64,000 nt of DNA from Tamaricihabitans halophyticus. GTDB lineage: Bacteria; Actinomycetota; Actinomycetes; Mycobacteriales; Pseudonocardiaceae. Both the position numbers and the translations under genes were made by a program. Below, in pieces: positions 7,903 to 15,880 of the stretch. Where the stretch lies: NCBI RefSeq assembly GCF_004340875.1, contig NZ_SLXQ01000012.1, positions 1 through 64,000 of the forward strand, in the 5' to 3' direction. The number at the start of each line of letters is the position of its first letter. Position 1 is the stretch's first letter. The notes under the pieces were generated by a model, which was given only the letters and a program-made list of their open reading frames with translations, searched no databases and was not told the origin of the DNA.

Positions 7903-9024
7903 ATGGCAGTGCGTCGGTTGGTGGCCTGCGCCGTCGCGATGACCGTGGGTATGGGTCTCGCCAGCGCGGGTATCGCCACGACAGCGGTCGCCGAGCAAGG
8001 GGCCGATCGGGACGAAACGCAGCGGATCATCGACGGATTCGTTGCCGATGGTGCGCCGGGCGCAATGGTGTACACCAGAAACGGGCCGGCGGCCTGGACC
8101 GTGCGGAGCGGTACCGCGAAGCTGGGCACCGAACGACCGATTCGCCCACGGGATCAGATCCGGGCGGCGAGCAATACCAAGATGTTCGTGGCGACCGTGG
8201 TGTTGCAGTTGGTCGATGAGGGCAAGTTGCGGTTGGATGCGCCGATCGAGGAGTACCTGCCGGGACTGGTGCAGGGCAATGGTTATGACGGCAACAAGAT
8301 CACGCTGCGGCAGCTGCTCCAGCACACCAGCGGGGTCGCTGAGTATGTCCAGGATGTACTGTCCGATCCGGATGCACAGGAACGGGTATGGCAGCCGGAG
8401 GAACTGGTTCGCCTCGGGTTGAGCCATCCGCCCTCGTTCGAGCCGGGTACCGACTGGGAGTACTCGAATACTGGCTACATCTTGCTCGGCATGGCGGTCG
8501 AAGCGGTGAGCGGCAACGATATCGGCACCGAGATCACCGATCGGCTGCTGCGCCCGTACGGTCTACTGCAGACCAGCTATCCAGAACCGGGTGACAAGAA
8601 ACTGCGCGGGCCACATGCGCGTGGCTACTACGCGTTCCCCGGCAAGCCGGTCGAGGATGTCACCGAACTGGAACCCAGCCTGCCCGGCGCGGCGGGGTCC
8701 CTGGTCTCCACCGGTCCGGATCTCACCCGGTTCGTCGAGGCATTGCTCGACGGCGAGGTGGTGTCACCGGAGTCGCTCGCGCAGATGCGGGATACCGTTC
8801 CCGCCTGGGACGACGACCAGTACGGCCTTGGCATTCAGGAGTACGCACTGTCCTGTGGCGGTACGGCATGGGGCCATGGTGGGAACATCCCCGGCTATGA
8901 CTCGTTTACCGCGGTAACTGAGGACGGCCGTGCCGCATTTGGCGTGGTGAACGGTCGACTGTCCGATGGGTCGAGTGCGCCCGTTCGCACCGCGGTTGAT
9001 TCGGCGCTCTGCGCGACCCGGTAA
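7903..9024 (+). CDS. Secreted class C beta-lactamase-fold serine hydrolase, copy 1
   Basis: This 373-residue protein has a signal peptide (VRRLVACAVAMTVGMGL, probable cleavage after TAVA). The penicillin-binding/beta-lactamase class C fold is shown by the catalytic SxxK tetrad SNTK (in AASNTKMFV), the Y-x-N motif YSN in WEYSNTGYILLG and a C-terminal WGHGG replacing the KTG triad. Such exported enzymes are D-alanyl-D-alanine carboxypeptidases, esterases or peptidases; the substrate cannot be told from sequence. A strong ribosome site (AAGGGAGGACGG) precedes ATG 7903. The stop codon is the first part of a terminator stem. Confidence 0.87.
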   Translation: MAVRRLVACAVAMTVGMGLASAGIATTAVAEQGADRDETQRIIDGFVADGAPGAMVYTRNGPAAWTVRSGTAKLGTERPIRPRDQIRAASNTKMFVATVVLQLVDEGKLRLDAPIEEYLPGLVQGNGYDGNKITLRQLLQHTSGVAEYVQDVLSDPDAQERVWQPEELVRLGLSHPPSFEPGTDWEYSNTGYILLGMAVEAVSGNDIGTEITDRLLRPYGLLQTSYPEPGDKKLRGPHARGYYAFPGKPVEDVTELEPSLPGAAGSLVSTGPDLTRFVEALLDGEVVSPESLAQMRDTVPAWDDDQYGLGIQEYALSCGGTAWGHGGNIPGYDSFTAVTEDGRAAFGVVNGRLSDGSSAPVRTAVDSALCATR

Positions 9025-9056
9025 CCCCTCGCCGCGCACCGACGGGCGAGGGGTTA
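9022..9056 (+). terminator. Strong hairpin beginning at the stop codon of the first serine hydrolase
   Basis: A perfect 12-bp stem pairs TAACCCCTCGCC (9022-9033) with GGCGAGGGGTTA (9045-9056) across an 11-base loop. The TAA stop at 9022-9024 is part of the stem. It separates the two duplicated genes and is absent from the end of the second copy. Confidence 0.7.
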
Positions 9057-9142
9057 CGTCGAAGGTCCTTCGGTGGTTAGCTGGCTCTTCCGGCGCATGG
9101 CTGCGACCGTGCGCCGGGTGAGCTGGCGAATGGAGGACGGAT

Positions 9143-10264
9143 ATGGCAGTGCGTCGGTTGGTGGCCTGCGCGGTTGCGGTGACTGTTGGTTTCGGTTTTG
9201 CCAGTGCGGGTATTGCCAGCACGGCGGTCGCCGAGCAAGGCACCGATCGCGGCGAAACGCAGCGGATCATCGACGGGTTTGTCGCGGATGGTGTGCCGGG
9301 CGCGATGGTGTACGCCGGGAACGAGTCGGGGACTTGGACCGTGCGGAGCGGTACCGCGAAGCTGGGCACTGAGCGCCCGATTCGCCCGTCGGATCGGGTT
9401 CGGGTGGGCAGCAATACCAAGATGTTCGTCGCCGCGGTGGTGTTGCAGTTGGTCGATGAGGGCAAGTTGCGGTTGGACGCACCGATCGAGGAATATCTGC
9501 CGGGGTTGGTGCAGGGCAATGGTTACGATGGCAACAAGATCACCCTGCGGCAACTGCTCCAGCACACCAGCGGGATGGGCAATTACACCGATGACACGCT
9601 GTACGACCCGGAGGCACAGCAACGCGAGTGGCAGCCCGAGGAGTTGGTTCGCATCGGATTGAGCTATCCGCCTTCGTTTGATCCGGGCACCAAGTGGGAG
9701 TACTCGAATACCGGCTACATTCTGCTCGGCATGGCGGTCGAAGCGGTGAGTGGCAAGGAGATCGGCGCGCAGATCACCGATCGGCTGCTGCGCCCGTACG
9801 GCCTCACCCAGAGCAACTATCCGGAGTCCGGCGACAAGAAGATACGCGGGCCCCATGCCCGGGGCTACGACGCGTTTCCCGGGCGAGGGGTCGAGGACAT
9901 GACCGAGCAGCTGGAGCCGAGCGTGGCCGGCGCGGCGGGCGCATTGATTTCCACTGGTCCGGATCTCATCCGGTTTGTCGAGGCCCTGCTTGATGGTGAG
10001 GTGGTGTCGCCGGAACTGCTCGCGCAGATGCGCGATACCGTCCCCGCTACGGACTTCCGGTATGGCCTTGGGCTACAGGAGTTCGCGCTGTCCTGCGGCG
10101 GCTCGGCTTGGGGGCACAGTGGCGGGATCCCGGGCTATTTCACGTTTACCACGGTGACCGATGACGGCCGTACGGCGTTCCTGGTCGCGAACGGTCGGCG
10201 GGCCGATGGTACGAGGGTGCCCTCGCTGGAGGCAGCTGATTCGGCGCTCTGTGCGCAGCAATAG
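9143..10264 (+). CDS. Secreted class C beta-lactamase-fold serine hydrolase, copy 2
   Basis: This 373-residue paralogue has the same length as the preceding gene. It keeps the signal peptide (ending STAVA), the catalytic SNTK in GSNTKMFVA, YSN in WEYSNTGYILLG, and the C-terminal triad-like WGHSGG, where copy 1 has WGHGG. Differences cluster in the loops around residues 145-160, 215-235 and the C-terminal third, which suggests that the substrate pocket has diverged. The ribosome site GGAGGACGG lies before ATG 9143. A GNAT gene begins 10 bp after its stop and may be co-transcribed. As for copy 1, peptidase versus esterase activity is undecided. Confidence 0.87.
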   Translation: MAVRRLVACAVAVTVGFGFASAGIASTAVAEQGTDRGETQRIIDGFVADGVPGAMVYAGNESGTWTVRSGTAKLGTERPIRPSDRVRVGSNTKMFVAAVVLQLVDEGKLRLDAPIEEYLPGLVQGNGYDGNKITLRQLLQHTSGMGNYTDDTLYDPEAQQREWQPEELVRIGLSYPPSFDPGTKWEYSNTGYILLGMAVEAVSGKEIGAQITDRLLRPYGLTQSNYPESGDKKIRGPHARGYDAFPGRGVEDMTEQLEPSVAGAAGALISTGPDLIRFVEALLDGEVVSPELLAQMRDTVPATDFRYGLGLQEFALSCGGSAWGHSGGIPGYFTFTTVTDDGRTAFLVANGRRADGTRVPSLEAADSALCAQQ

Positions 10265-10274
10265 CCGGCCGGCC

Positions 10275-10724
10275 ATGGTGACCTGTCGCGGTGCGGTCGC
10301 GCTGGATACCGAAGCGGTCGTCGCGATCGCGTACGACGCCTATGCGCCCTATATCGAGCGGATCGGCCGGCAGCCGGCGCCGATGACGGCGGATTACGCC
10401 GAGGCGATCGCGCAAGGTCAGCTCTGGGTTGCCGAATCGGCGAACGGTACGGTGCTCGGGTTTCTCGTACTGGTTGAGAAACCCGATCATCTGCTGCTGG
10501 AAAACGTGGCGGCTTCCCCTGCGGCCCAAGGGAAAGGCGTTGGGACCGCGTTGCTCGCGCTAGCCGAGCGGCGCGCGCGGGAACGTGGCTACGCACGGAT
10601 TCGCTTGTACACCAACGAAGCGATGACGGAGAACCTGACCTACTACCCTCGGCACGGCTATCGCGAGACGCATCGCAACACCGAGGACGGGTTCGACCGG
10701 GTTCATTTCGTCAAGGAGCTCTGA
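10275..10724 (+). CDS. GNAT-family N-acetyltransferase
   Basis: This 149-residue soluble protein has the single GNAT fold. The acetyl-CoA pyrophosphate loop is QGKGVG within NVAASPAAQGKGVGTALLAL, followed by ERGYARIRLYTNEAM (motif B region) and YYPRHGYRE near the end. The acceptor is unknown. ATG 10275 gives a start with the usual N-terminal length; longer frames overlap the upstream hydrolase. It lies 10 bp after the second serine hydrolase, and its last 14 bases overlap the end of the convergent FAD oxidase gene. Confidence 0.85.
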   Translation: MVTCRGAVALDTEAVVAIAYDAYAPYIERIGRQPAPMTADYAEAIAQGQLWVAESANGTVLGFLVLVEKPDHLLLENVAASPAAQGKGVGTALLALAERRARERGYARIRLYTNEAMTENLTYYPRHGYRETHRNTEDGFDRVHFVKEL

Positions 10725-12114
10725 CTTCCGGTACGAGAACTCGGCCAGGGTTGAGGATGCCGTGTGGGTCGAAGGCCCGCTTGAGTTGCTGGTGTGCCCA
10801 GCGCGCTGGTTCGTCGAGTTCGCGCGCCAGCCAGTCGCGTTTGAGTTCCCCGACCCCGTGCTCGCCGGTGATCGTGCCGCCAAGCTCCAGCCCGAGCACC
10901 ATGATCGCCTCGAATGCCCGCTGTGCCGCTGTCACCTGCCGCGGATCGTGCTGATCGAAGACCACACTGGGATGCATATTCCCGTCACCCGCGTGCCCGG
11001 CGCAGGTGATCAGCACATCGTGTTCGGCGGCGATCTGTTCGATGCCTTCGATCAGCTCGGCCAGTTTCCCGCGAGGCACACACACATCGTCGACCAGATT
11101 GGTGCCCAGCCGTTCCGCCGCAACACCGACCAGCCGCCGCGCCTGCATCAGCAGTTCGCCCTCGGCTGGATCCTCGGCGACGATCACCTCGATCGCCCCA
11201 CACTCGCGGGCCGCGCGCTCGAACGCGGCGAGCTCGTCGGCGGGTGCGGTGGAATCCGACTGCGCGATCAGCATCGCGCCGGTGTCATCCGGAAAACCGA
11301 GATCGGTCAACGCGGAAACCGAAGCGATGGTCGGGCCGTCCATGAACTCGAGTACTGACGGCCGATACCCGGCGCCGAGGAAGCCCGCGACCGCATGGCA
11401 TGCCATGACCGGCGTGCGAAAGAAGGCAACCGCGGTAAGCGGCGCTGGCGGCGCGGGGCGTAGTGCCAGGGTGATCTCGGTAGCGATCCCCAGTGTTCCC
11501 TCGGAACCAACGAACAGTCGGGCGAGGTCGTAGCCAGCAACGCCCTTGGCGGTACGCCGACCACACCGCATGATCCTGCCATCGGCGAGTACCACGGTCA
11601 GCCCGCGCACGAAATCGGCCGTGGTGCCGTATTTGACGCAGCACATCCCGCCCGCTCCGGTTGCCACGTTGCCGCCGATCGTGGAAATGTCCATGGATCC
11701 GGGGTCGGGTGGGTAGTACAACCCGTGTTTCCGGACGGCCGCCGCGAGCTCGGCGTTGATCACTCCCGGTTCCACCCGCGCGAGCTGTTCGTCGACGTCG
11801 ATGTGCAGGATCTGGTTCATCTGCTCGGTGTTCAGCAGCAGGCAGCCGTCCAGCGCGTTGGCCCCACCGGACAGCCCGGTGCGCGCGCCCTGCGGCACCA
11901 CGGGCACCCGGTGCGCGCTGGCGATACGCAGGGCTGCCGCGACGTCCTCGGTACTGCGCACGCGCACCAGTGCGGCTGGCTGGCCGGCTGGGCAGAATGC
12001 GGCCCGGTCATACCGATAGGCCTCGAGCACGGCTTCGTCGTGCGTGACCGCGCCATCCGGCAGCGCGCGGTGCAGCTCGGCGACTAGCTTGTCGTTTCCG
12101 GTCACGATACGCAT
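10711..12114 (-). CDS. FAD-linked oxidase (GlcD/D-lactate dehydrogenase type)
   Basis: This 467-residue flavoprotein has the vanillyl-alcohol-oxidase fold. The N-terminal FAD-binding PCMH domain shows VRVRSTEDVAAALR, PQGARTGLSGGANAL and DPGSMDISTIGGNVATGAGG. The C-terminal FAD-oxidase domain shows HAGDGNMHPSVVF and GTITGEHGVGELKRDWL, characteristic of glycolate oxidase subunit GlcD and D-lactate dehydrogenases. It oxidises a 2-hydroxy acid at the membrane or in the cytosol. The ATG at 12114 was chosen because longer frames run into the upstream transporter. It is the last gene of the minus-strand run UreAB-UreC-MHS transporter-oxidase, but a recurrent hairpin separates it from the transporter. 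Confidence 0.88.
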   Translation of the reverse strand: MRIVTGNDKLVAELHRALPDGAVTHDEAVLEAYRYDRAAFCPAGQPAALVRVRSTEDVAAALRIASAHRVPVVPQGARTGLSGGANALDGCLLLNTEQMNQILHIDVDEQLARVEPGVINAELAAAVRKHGLYYPPDPGSMDISTIGGNVATGAGGMCCVKYGTTADFVRGLTVVLADGRIMRCGRRTAKGVAGYDLARLFVGSEGTLGIATEITLALRPAPPAPLTAVAFFRTPVMACHAVAGFLGAGYRPSVLEFMDGPTIASVSALTDLGFPDDTGAMLIAQSDSTAPADELAAFERAARECGAIEVIVAEDPAEGELLMQARRLVGVAAERLGTNLVDDVCVPRGKLAELIEGIEQIAAEHDVLITCAGHAGDGNMHPSVVFDQHDPRQVTAAQRAFEAIMVLGLELGGTITGEHGVGELKRDWLARELDEPARWAHQQLKRAFDPHGILNPGRVLVPEVRAP

Positions 12115-12154
12115 CCTACGGTCCGCGGGCCGCCGGATGCGGTGACTGCTTGTG

Positions 12155-12180
12155 ACCGCGTTCTTTAAGGTTAGCGCGGT
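12155..12180 (-). terminator. Recurrent 26-bp hairpin, copy 2 (over the stop of the MHS transporter)
   Basis: ACCGCG at 12155-12160 pairs with CGCGGT at 12175-12180 (six perfect pairs). The transporter stop codon (12171-12173) lies inside it. Its interior TTAAGG matches copy 3 at 28372. It probably ends or protects the transporter mRNA, so the FAD oxidase downstream may be partly uncoupled. Confidence 0.5.
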
Positions 12181-13502
12181 TGTGTGGCCGTGTGCACGTC
12201 GTCGTGGATGCGCAGCCGGGCACCGAGTGTGCCACCGATCGCGGTGGCCAGCGAAAGTGTCACCAGGATCAGTGCCACCGACCAGGATTTCCCGCCACTC
12301 GCTGCCAGCAGCGCGGTTGCCACCATCGGCACGAAGCCACTGACCGCGCCACCCAGGTTGTAGGAGATGCCCACCCCGCTGTAGCGCAACCGAGGCGGGA
12401 ACAGCTCCGAGATCAGTGGCCCATACACCGCGTACGGAATGGAAAGCACCGAAATGCCAATGGTGACACCGAGAATGACCAGCGCGGGCTCCCTGGTGTC
12501 GATGATCCAGAACACCGGGAAAGCCAGTGCCGCCGAGGCAAGCCCGCCGTAGGTACACACCTTGCCGGAACCGATACGTTCGGCGACCCGCCCGAAGAAC
12601 AGCAGGATCAGGATCTCCGCGGCCGCGCCAACCAGCGTGGCACTGAGCATCAACGTGTTGGACAGCCCAAGGGTTTCCGTGCCATAGCTGATCACGAACG
12701 TGGTGAGCAGGAAGAATCCGCCGACACCAACCATGGAAATCGCCATCCCGGTGGCGATCCGCCCGAAACCCTGCCGGAAAACCTCGAGCGCGGGTACCGC
12801 GGCGCGTTCTTCCTGGGCCAGCAGTTCCACGAACAGCGGGGATTCCTCCATCTTGCGGCGCAGGTACACCGCCACCACGAGCAACGGGAAGGCCGCGAGG
12901 AACGGCAGTCGCCAACCCCAGGCGTCAAACGAATCCGCTGGCAGCATGGAAACCAGCGCGAAGGCGCCGGCCGAGGCGAGCGTGCCGATCGGGGAACCAA
13001 GCTGGGGCATCACCGCGTAGCGGCCCCGGCGTTCCGGCGGTGCGTGCTCCACCGCCATGGTGATCGCGCCGCTCCATTCGCCACCGACCGCGATACCTTG
13101 CAGTACCCGCAACACCGTCAACAGCAGCGGCGCGGCGATACCGATGGTGAGAAAGTCGGGCAGTGCGCCGATGAGCCCGGTAGCGATGCCGATCAGCATC
13201 ACGGTGATCAGCAGGGTGCGCCGTCTACCGATCCGGTCGCCCAGGTGCCCGAAGATCAGCGCGCCAACCGGCCTCGCCACGAAGCCGAGCGCGAAAGAGG
13301 CGAAGGCGGACAGTGTTGCCGCGGTCGCGTTGCCGGTGACGAAGAACAGCCGGTTGAACACGATCGACGCCGCGGTGCCGAATAGGAAGTAGTCGTACCA
13401 TTCCATTGCCGTACCGACGAACGAGGCGAAGGCGATGCGTTTGGCTTCGTGATCGGTGACGACCGGCTTGTCGATTTTCCCTGCGGTGTCTGAATCAGAC
13501 AT
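12171..13502 (-). CDS. MFS transporter, metabolite:H+ symporter (MHS) type
   Basis: This 443-residue protein has twelve predicted helices. MHS-subfamily marks are AMEWYDYFLFGTAAS in the first helix, GHLGDRIGRRRTLL in the loop between helices 2 and 3, GVGGEWSGAITMAVEH, and WGWRLPFLAAF before helix 6. MHS proteins import organic acids, betaines or similar small solutes with protons. ATG 13502 has GGAGG upstream and starts 10 bp after ureC, so it belongs to the urease operon and may supply the urease or oxidase substrate. Two further MHS paralogues occur in this window at 29.8 and 38.5 kb. Confidence 0.88.
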   Translation of the reverse strand: MSDSDTAGKIDKPVVTDHEAKRIAFASFVGTAMEWYDYFLFGTAASIVFNRLFFVTGNATAATLSAFASFALGFVARPVGALIFGHLGDRIGRRRTLLITVMLIGIATGLIGALPDFLTIGIAAPLLLTVLRVLQGIAVGGEWSGAITMAVEHAPPERRGRYAVMPQLGSPIGTLASAGAFALVSMLPADSFDAWGWRLPFLAAFPLLVVAVYLRRKMEESPLFVELLAQEERAAVPALEVFRQGFGRIATGMAISMVGVGGFFLLTTFVISYGTETLGLSNTLMLSATLVGAAAEILILLFFGRVAERIGSGKVCTYGGLASAALAFPVFWIIDTREPALVILGVTIGISVLSIPYAVYGPLISELFPPRLRYSGVGISYNLGGAVSGFVPMVATALLAASGGKSWSVALILVTLSLATAIGGTLGARLRIHDDVHTATQPR

Positions 13503-13512
13503 GCGGCCTCCG

Positions 13513-15204
13513 CTATGCGAGGTGGTGAAGTCGGGTAAGGGGAAGTTCCGCCGCGTGCTGGATGGGTATCTCGGCGCCATCCACCACGATCGGCCCTGCT
13601 TCGAGTGGTACCTCCACCCGTGGTGTCGCGGTGTTGAACCGCATATCCGTGCGGTGTAGCCCGCGACTGTTCCGGATTCCGACGTACCGCGGCCCTTCGG
13701 GTAACGCCGCCCTGGCACGGGAATCGGCAAGGCAGTGTTCCGAGACGAACACACTGGACAGCCTGCGTGGCGCGGCGCCGAGCCCGCCGAAGAACGGCCG
13801 CATCACCCGGGGTTGGGTCAGCCGGGTTGAACCCGAGCCGGAGCCGCTTACTCCCCACGCGACGAATCCCGATTTGATCACCAGCTCTGGTTGCGCACCG
13901 AACCATGCCGGGTGCCAGAGCACGATATCCGCGAGCTTTCCCTGGCTGATCGAACCGACCTCGTGCGCCATACCGTGCGCGATCGCCGGATTGATAGTGA
14001 TCTTGCTCAGATAGCGCAGCACCCGCTCGTTGTTCGGCCGATCGACGCCCGCTTCGCCGGCAAGTACCGCGCGGATATGCGCCAGCTGCCAGGTGCGCCG
14101 CGCGGTCTCCGCGATTCGACCCATGCCCATCGAATCGGAGTTCACGATGCTGATCGCGCCGGTGTCATGCAGCGCGTTCTCCGCCGCGATACCGTGCTCG
14201 CGCACCCTGCTCTGCGCGATCTCCACGTCACTGTCCACCATGGAATGACCTTTATGGACAGTCATGGTCATGGGCAGCAGCTCGGCCGTGGTCGCAGGGG
14301 TGAGCGGCAGTGTCGGCGTCGTCGATGAGGTGAGGATCGATGGATGCGAAACCACTTCGAGCAGGTCGGGCGGACCGCCGCCGCCTTCCACGTGATAGGC
14401 GTGCACGGTGCGGCCATCGGTTGCCGCCAGGATGTCCGCGAGATAGCCGGACTCGTTCAACGTATCGGTGTGCAGCGCGACGGGTAGATCCACCTGCTCG
14501 GCGGTGGCAAGGCAGGTGTCCACGATGCGCGGCGTGGCACCCCAGTCCTCGTGCACCTTGAAACCGCCCGCGCCCGCGAGCACCGCGCGATCAAGCAACT
14601 CACTCGACGAAGTGGAACCGCGGGCAAGAAAGGCGACGTTCATCGGCACATCCCGCCAGCCCTCGATCAGCGCGTGCAGGTTGTTCGCCGGGTTCGCGCC
14701 CACGTCCCATACCCCGCCGAGCCCCATCCCGACCAGCGAGGTGACTCCGGCGGAAAGCGCCGCGGGGACAACCTCCGGGCTGGAAAGGTGCACATGTGAG
14801 TCCACGATCCCCGCGGTGGCGATCAGCCCGTCACCGGTGATCATCGCGGTATGTGAATCCACCACGAGCTCCACGCCGTCCGCGTTCGCCGGATTGCCCG
14901 CCCTGCCGACACCGACGATGCGCCCGTCCGCGATACCGATGTTGGTCTTGCGGATGCCCTGCTCGGGATCGATCAGCAGCACTCCGAGGATCACCATGTC
15001 CAGCGCGCTCTCCCGGCCGGCGCGTGGTGCCACGAGCAACCCGTCGCGCGCGGTTTTCCCGCAGCCGCCAAGCACTTCCTGACCTGGCTCGGTGTCGTCG
15101 CCGGTCACCTCAACCCACAGATCGGTATCCGCGAGGCGGACCCGGTCGCCGGTCGTCGGTCCGTACATGGCGGTATAGCGGTCCCGGCTCAACCGGTTTG
15201 TCAT
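13513..15204 (-). CDS. ureC: Urease alpha-like subunit, divergent flap
   Basis: This 563-residue protein is homologous to urease alpha along its whole length. The expected nickel ligands are all present: H137 and H139 (SHVHL), carbamylated-lysine equivalent K216 in FKVHEDWGATP, H245 in LHTDTLNESGY, H271 in YHVEGGGG and D357 in NSDSMGMG. The catalytic flap histidine is H317. The neighbouring flap cysteine is a valine (V316), the following flap residues are not conserved, and the loop after the HxH is shortened. ATG 15204 overlaps the ureAB stop. No ureD, E, F or G is nearby, so nickel insertion would need genes elsewhere. It is either an active urease or a related amidohydrolase with another substrate. 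Confidence 0.85.
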   Translation of the reverse strand: MTNRLSRDRYTAMYGPTTGDRVRLADTDLWVEVTGDDTEPGQEVLGGCGKTARDGLLVAPRAGRESALDMVILGVLLIDPEQGIRKTNIGIADGRIVGVGRAGNPANADGVELVVDSHTAMITGDGLIATAGIVDSHVHLSSPEVVPAALSAGVTSLVGMGLGGVWDVGANPANNLHALIEGWRDVPMNVAFLARGSTSSSELLDRAVLAGAGGFKVHEDWGATPRIVDTCLATAEQVDLPVALHTDTLNESGYLADILAATDGRTVHAYHVEGGGGPPDLLEVVSHPSILTSSTTPTLPLTPATTAELLPMTMTVHKGHSMVDSDVEIAQSRVREHGIAAENALHDTGAISIVNSDSMGMGRIAETARRTWQLAHIRAVLAGEAGVDRPNNERVLRYLSKITINPAIAHGMAHEVGSISQGKLADIVLWHPAWFGAQPELVIKSGFVAWGVSGSGSGSTRLTQPRVMRPFFGGLGAAPRRLSSVFVSEHCLADSRARAALPEGPRYVGIRNSRGLHRTDMRFNTATPRVEVPLEAGPIVVDGAEIPIQHAAELPLTRLHHLA

Positions 15205-15779
15205 GACTGGCCCCCCATCGCGACGATGGTGACGGTGCGCTGCTCGTCCGGCGCGAAGCGCATGGCCGTGCCGGCTGGCAGATCGAGCCGGTAGCCGGCA
15301 GCAGGAGCGGGTTCGATCGTCAATGCGGCGTTGACCTGATCCAGCGGGAAATGTGAGGACAGCCAGATCGGGCGCGGGCCGGTGTTGTGCATCAGTACCT
15401 GTGCACGGGCATGCCCAGGGGCGAGTTCGATATCGCCAGCGCCGGGTTGCACGGAACCGGCTCCCTCGCGTGGCGCGGGACCGAACGGCGCCTCCACGTG
15501 TACCAGCGTGCTGCCGTGCGGGAACAGCGCCTCGACCTGAACCCTCGGCACCAGCGCGGGCACCTCGGGCAGCAGCTCGTTCGGGTCGAGGACGCGTTTC
15601 GCCCGCGCCACCACCTCGTCGAGCGAGTAGCCGTCCCAGGCGAGTTCCAGTACCTCGTCGCAGACCAGCGCGGTTGCCTCGGCCGCACCGAGCGGCGCGC
15701 CCCGCGCCCTGCGTCTTCTGGCCAGTTCGGCCGCGGTGAACAGGTTCAACCGCTCCTGCTCGCGCGGGGTGATGTGCAT
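15201..15779 (-). CDS. ureAB: Fused urease gamma/beta subunit
   Basis: This 192-residue fusion starts MHITPREQERLNLFTAAEL, the start of urease gamma, which runs to about residue 100. A short linker leads to a beta domain with the NTGPRPIWLSSHFPLDQVN block near residues 130-150 and the RLDLPAGTAMRFAPDEQRTV block near the end. Gamma/beta fusions are common in actinobacteria. The beta segment reads SSHFPLDQVN where typical ureases have a phenylalanine- and glutamate-rich SHFHFFEVN, which matches the divergence seen in UreC. ATG 15779 is chosen from the family start. Its TGA overlaps the ureC ATG by 4 bp, so the two are translationally coupled. Confidence 0.85.
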   Translation of the reverse strand: MHITPREQERLNLFTAAELARRRRARGAPLGAAEATALVCDEVLELAWDGYSLDEVVARAKRVLDPNELLPEVPALVPRVQVEALFPHGSTLVHVEAPFGPAPREGAGSVQPGAGDIELAPGHARAQVLMHNTGPRPIWLSSHFPLDQVNAALTIEPAPAAGYRLDLPAGTAMRFAPDEQRTVTIVAMGGQS

Positions 15780-15835
15780 CGACGCCTCCGCGTGCTCGGG
15801 TGAGAGGTACCACCCTGTCGCTGAGCGACGGCCTA

Positions 15836-15878
15836 GCACAATGGCGTGGCGTAATGAGTTCTGGCAACTAGATTGTGC
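15836..15878. promoter_or_regulatory. Candidate PucR operator, inverted repeat between ureAB and pucR-like gene
   Basis: GCACAAT (15836-15842) and ATTGTGC (15872-15878) form a perfect 7-bp inverted repeat with flanking TAG/TA similarity, 29 bp apart, in the 101-bp divergent intergenic region. The right arm ends two bases before the regulator ATG. This is a possible autoregulatory and operon-control site, judged by position only. Confidence 0.35.
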
Positions 15879-15880
15879 CT

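Larger units (their letters stand above)
7829..10264 (+). repeat. Tandem gene duplication, two units of about 1.2 kb
   Basis: Unit 1 spans 7829-9024 and unit 2 spans 9076-10264. Each starts with GTTAGCTGGCT about 70 bp before the start codon and contains a 373-codon gene. Coding identity is high over the whole length, including the signal peptide and ribosome site, so the copied segment carried its own 5' region. Confidence 0.8.

Noticed and set aside
13513-15204. UreC as a degenerate pseudogene
   Set aside because: All metal ligands, flap H317 and full length are kept, and the gene is coupled to ureAB, which favours a functional though divergent enzyme.
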